NCBI RefSeq assembly: GCF_954871325.1
Contig: NC_088775.1
Coordinates: forward strand, 88,637,561 to 88,701,560
Reading direction: 5' to 3'
Length of the DNA stretch: 64,000 nucleotides
Origin: Gordionus sp. m RMFG-2023
Lineage: Eukaryota > Nematomorpha > Gordioida > Chordodea > Parachordodidae
This document shows, in pieces, positions 61,601 to 64,000 of the stretch. The notes under the pieces were generated by a model that saw only the letters and a program-made list of their open reading frames with translations, searched no databases and was not told the origin of the DNA. Positions within the stretch are counted from its first letter, which is position 1. Every line of letters starts with the position of its first letter. The position numbers and the translations under genes were made by a program.

Positions 61601-64000
61601 AGTTTTTCTATATCTTCAAAGCCCCCCCCCTATCCAAGTTACATGGAATTAAATCACTTAGATTAGGTATATTACAGGGATCAATGTTATAATAAATAGA
61701 GCAGTTTATTATTAACTCCAAATATGAGATAAATCTGGGGAGATAGCTCTAAAAAAATATATAATTTCTATAAAAATAAAAACTTTTAACAAGAGTAAAA
61801 TATTTAATATAAGATGTGGAAGAAATGCTTGTATGTTAGACATGCAATCTTGAGGAGTTTAATATTTCGCGAATATCACAAAAAGTAATCTCTTTAAAAT
61901 GGATCATAATCACCTAGTTTCTAAGCAACATTTACTGTCGAACGCCATTTTAGCACAAGTAAAACGGCTAAACAATTCTTTTTATATAAACTATATGTAA
62001 TAACTGATGATATATTATAAACTTTATGCATGTTGAATATTCATTGACCCCTAATATTCAATAAATAAAATTTTTGTTATGATATATTAACAATATTAAT
62101 TATAAAAAAAAGAAAACCCTTTAGCAAATTTCATCGCCGCTAAGTAGTGTTATAAATCGACTCGATTTGAGCCGATATTTAAAAATCGTTAACTCAATAT
62201 TTTTGCTAGAAAAATGCCTAAGCCTCAAGATTTCACTAATAGATGTCCAAACCTTTGTGCCATCTATGACCATAATCTACAGGCGTTCACACTATTACCA
62301 GGTACTACTCTTCTATACTCGTACAACAGTAAATTTTAAAGCTTAACATTTACTAAAAAAGAAAAGAAATCTTCAAAGATTTTGCCGTCCGAAAGAAGAT
62401 TTTTTGAGAATGCTCAAACAGGATTTTTGATCAAATTTTATCCAAAAATCCAAAATTCTCTTTGTAAAAAAATTTTTATAAGTATATAATTGGTGATTTT
62501 TGTGCATAAATATTTAAGAAAAATCACAAATTTTTATAAAAAAAAATTTCCATCTTCTTTTAAAATAATCTTCAATTTTGTTGATCTTCAAAAATTTTCA
62601 CTCAAAATTTTGGGTGGAAATAATATTCGAATGTTTATTTAAAGACTTTTGTTAAACCTTGGTAAATTTAATAATATTATTTATATTCATAAACACCTCT
62701 AGAATTTATTTTAAATCTTTGAATTAGAGATCAGGCCTAGACAGGTCCGGGAAACGTTTGAAAAATTTATTTGGATCAGATAAAATAATTAACGGGTCGG
62801 ATGGGCAAAATGTAGAGATGCCCCATGGCTTAATAGAAAAATAGAAGAAAATAATTCAAGCGCCTAAATTTCTTAAGATTATAATTTTAATAACTAAATT
62901 ATGACCTATTACTAATATAATTCATTCATAAAATACGATTTCCTTTATCTACATTTTGTGTTTGGTGCTTTAATAGGAAAATCATGAAAACTAAATCCTC
63001 ATTCATTATTGGTTATTTAACAATACAATCAACATTATTTTTAGGATTTTATCCTCATCTTTTTGATCATAATTTCGAGTTTTGATTTAATCTCAAAACA
63101 TATGGTCATGTCATTATTGACAAAATAAGGGCATATTATATAATGTATTAGGCTTATTGATGAGTGTTTTTAATTTAACCCACTCCCAAATATTATAAAT
63201 AGTTGTTTAAATTGGTGTTTAGCTTCGTATATTTTGGGTTAGGTGTATTGAAAAAAAAATGAGTCGAGCTGGGGCAACCTTAATAAAAAATTGAAACCAT
63301 CTAGCAGAAATTTGATTGCATCGAGTCGGACGAAAACGAAATCTTAATTCCATTTGGAGACCTCTACTTTGAATAACTTATAAAGGATTATTATATGGTT
63401 GGCTAGATTATGAAAATGTGATGGTGATGCTTAAAGTTTTCTAATGTTCAAGCTTTTATTATCATTTTTTTGGATTTAGTCATGTTTAAGAATGAATAAT
63501 TCTCTTAGTTGATCATATTTGCTTAACTATAATTCTTAATTTGATCTATTATTAGTTTAGGTGTTTATCTTCATTAAATAATTTAACTGGTTTTGTTATT
63601 AGATTGTCTAAAAAAAGAGACTAAGTTTAGTTTTATACACTGTAATTAATTGTGTTATAATCATGTTATATTTAGTGAAATATATTTGATTTTTATTAAA
63701 CTCTCATATTGCTGGTATATATATATTGTGTAATGATGTATGGTGTTAAGCATTATTGATTTTTTTTGTGTATTTTTATAGTACTTGATAGCTTCGTAAT
63801 TTATCCTTATTTATAAAATTAATTGTTAGTTTTAGAGTATCCTATGTGGCTTAGTCGATATATTATCTACAGCATAAATCTGGATTTGCAAGTAAAGACC
63901 AGAGCTCTTTTTTTTACTGAAGTCAACTAAATTATTCTGTATTGCGGGAAGCGGTAGCGATTGAAATAAAAATGAGACTTATTAATGAAATTTGATCGTT
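61601..64000. other. AT-rich DNA with one MITE
   Basis: No gene seen apart from MITE copy g (62,145-62,290). 62,350-62,640 shares GATCTTCAA and GCTCAAA strings with 22,530-22,690 and may be another low-copy repeat. The last 150 bp contain a TGGCTTAGTCG string that is not enough for a tRNA call. Confidence 0.35.
62145..62290. mobile_element. Palindromic MITE family 1, copy g (3' truncated)
   Basis: Starts TAGTGTTATAAATCGACTCG, contains ATCGTTAACTCAATATTTTTGC and AAGCCTCAAGATTTC, then similarity ends near the expected middle. Confidence 0.6.

Noticed and set aside
63845-63905. TGGCTTAGTCG as a tRNA box A
   Set aside because: No box B and no cloverleaf could be drawn.

Overview
The window is AT-rich, gene-poor animal DNA crowded with transposon remains. 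The best taxonomic clue is a globin gene split over two minus-strand exons (about 32.5 kb and 22.9 kb). Its sequence looks arthropod-like: an N-terminal MGCS acylation signal, a SMELxxH E-helix and an SIGxxH F-helix, with introns at the classic globin positions. An arthropod with a large repeat-rich genome (a parasitic copepod, for example) would fit, but the species cannot be fixed from sequence alone.

Region 1 (about 165-21,300) is a tandem duplication. Unit A (about 165-12,590) and unit B (about 12,596-21,305) each carry an intronless FMRFamide-receptor-like GPCR followed, 6-10 kb on, by a short signal-peptide ORF. Unit A also holds a second, more divergent GPCR (6520-7890) in a 3.7 kb segment absent from B. 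The three receptors lack the D/E-R-Y arginine and the usual TM3 disulfide cysteine, and have a conserved N-terminal cysteine instead. A 1 kb piece is inverted between the units, and a third dispersed copy (26.15-27.49 kb) suggests the inversion happened in A.

Region 2 (about 22.7-32.54 kb) is the globin gene on the minus strand: exon 1, a 9.3 kb intron full of MITEs, then exon 2. No third exon was found. If it lies left of the window, the whole GPCR array sits inside globin intron 2. About 0.5 kb upstream of the globin start is a 355 bp GGAA microsatellite that switches to a TTTC array.

Region 3 (33.5-64 kb) is almost entirely mobile DNA. It has one hAT transposon inserted into another (34.56-38.78 kb), a LINE reverse-transcriptase fragment (43.5-44.4 kb), a small non-coding LTR element with complete LTRs (45.85-48.18 kb) and tandem repeats. 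It also has a Mutator-like transposase relic (50.9-52.1 kb), a seven-exon hAT transposase with only two visible defects (54.05-57.27 kb), a fossil Gag-like patch (57.5 kb) and a fossil DIRS-like pol (58.9-61.6 kb). Several MITE families recur across the window, notably a roughly 200 bp palindromic family with seven copies.

Only the three GPCRs, the two secreted-peptide ORFs and the globin are proposed as host genes.
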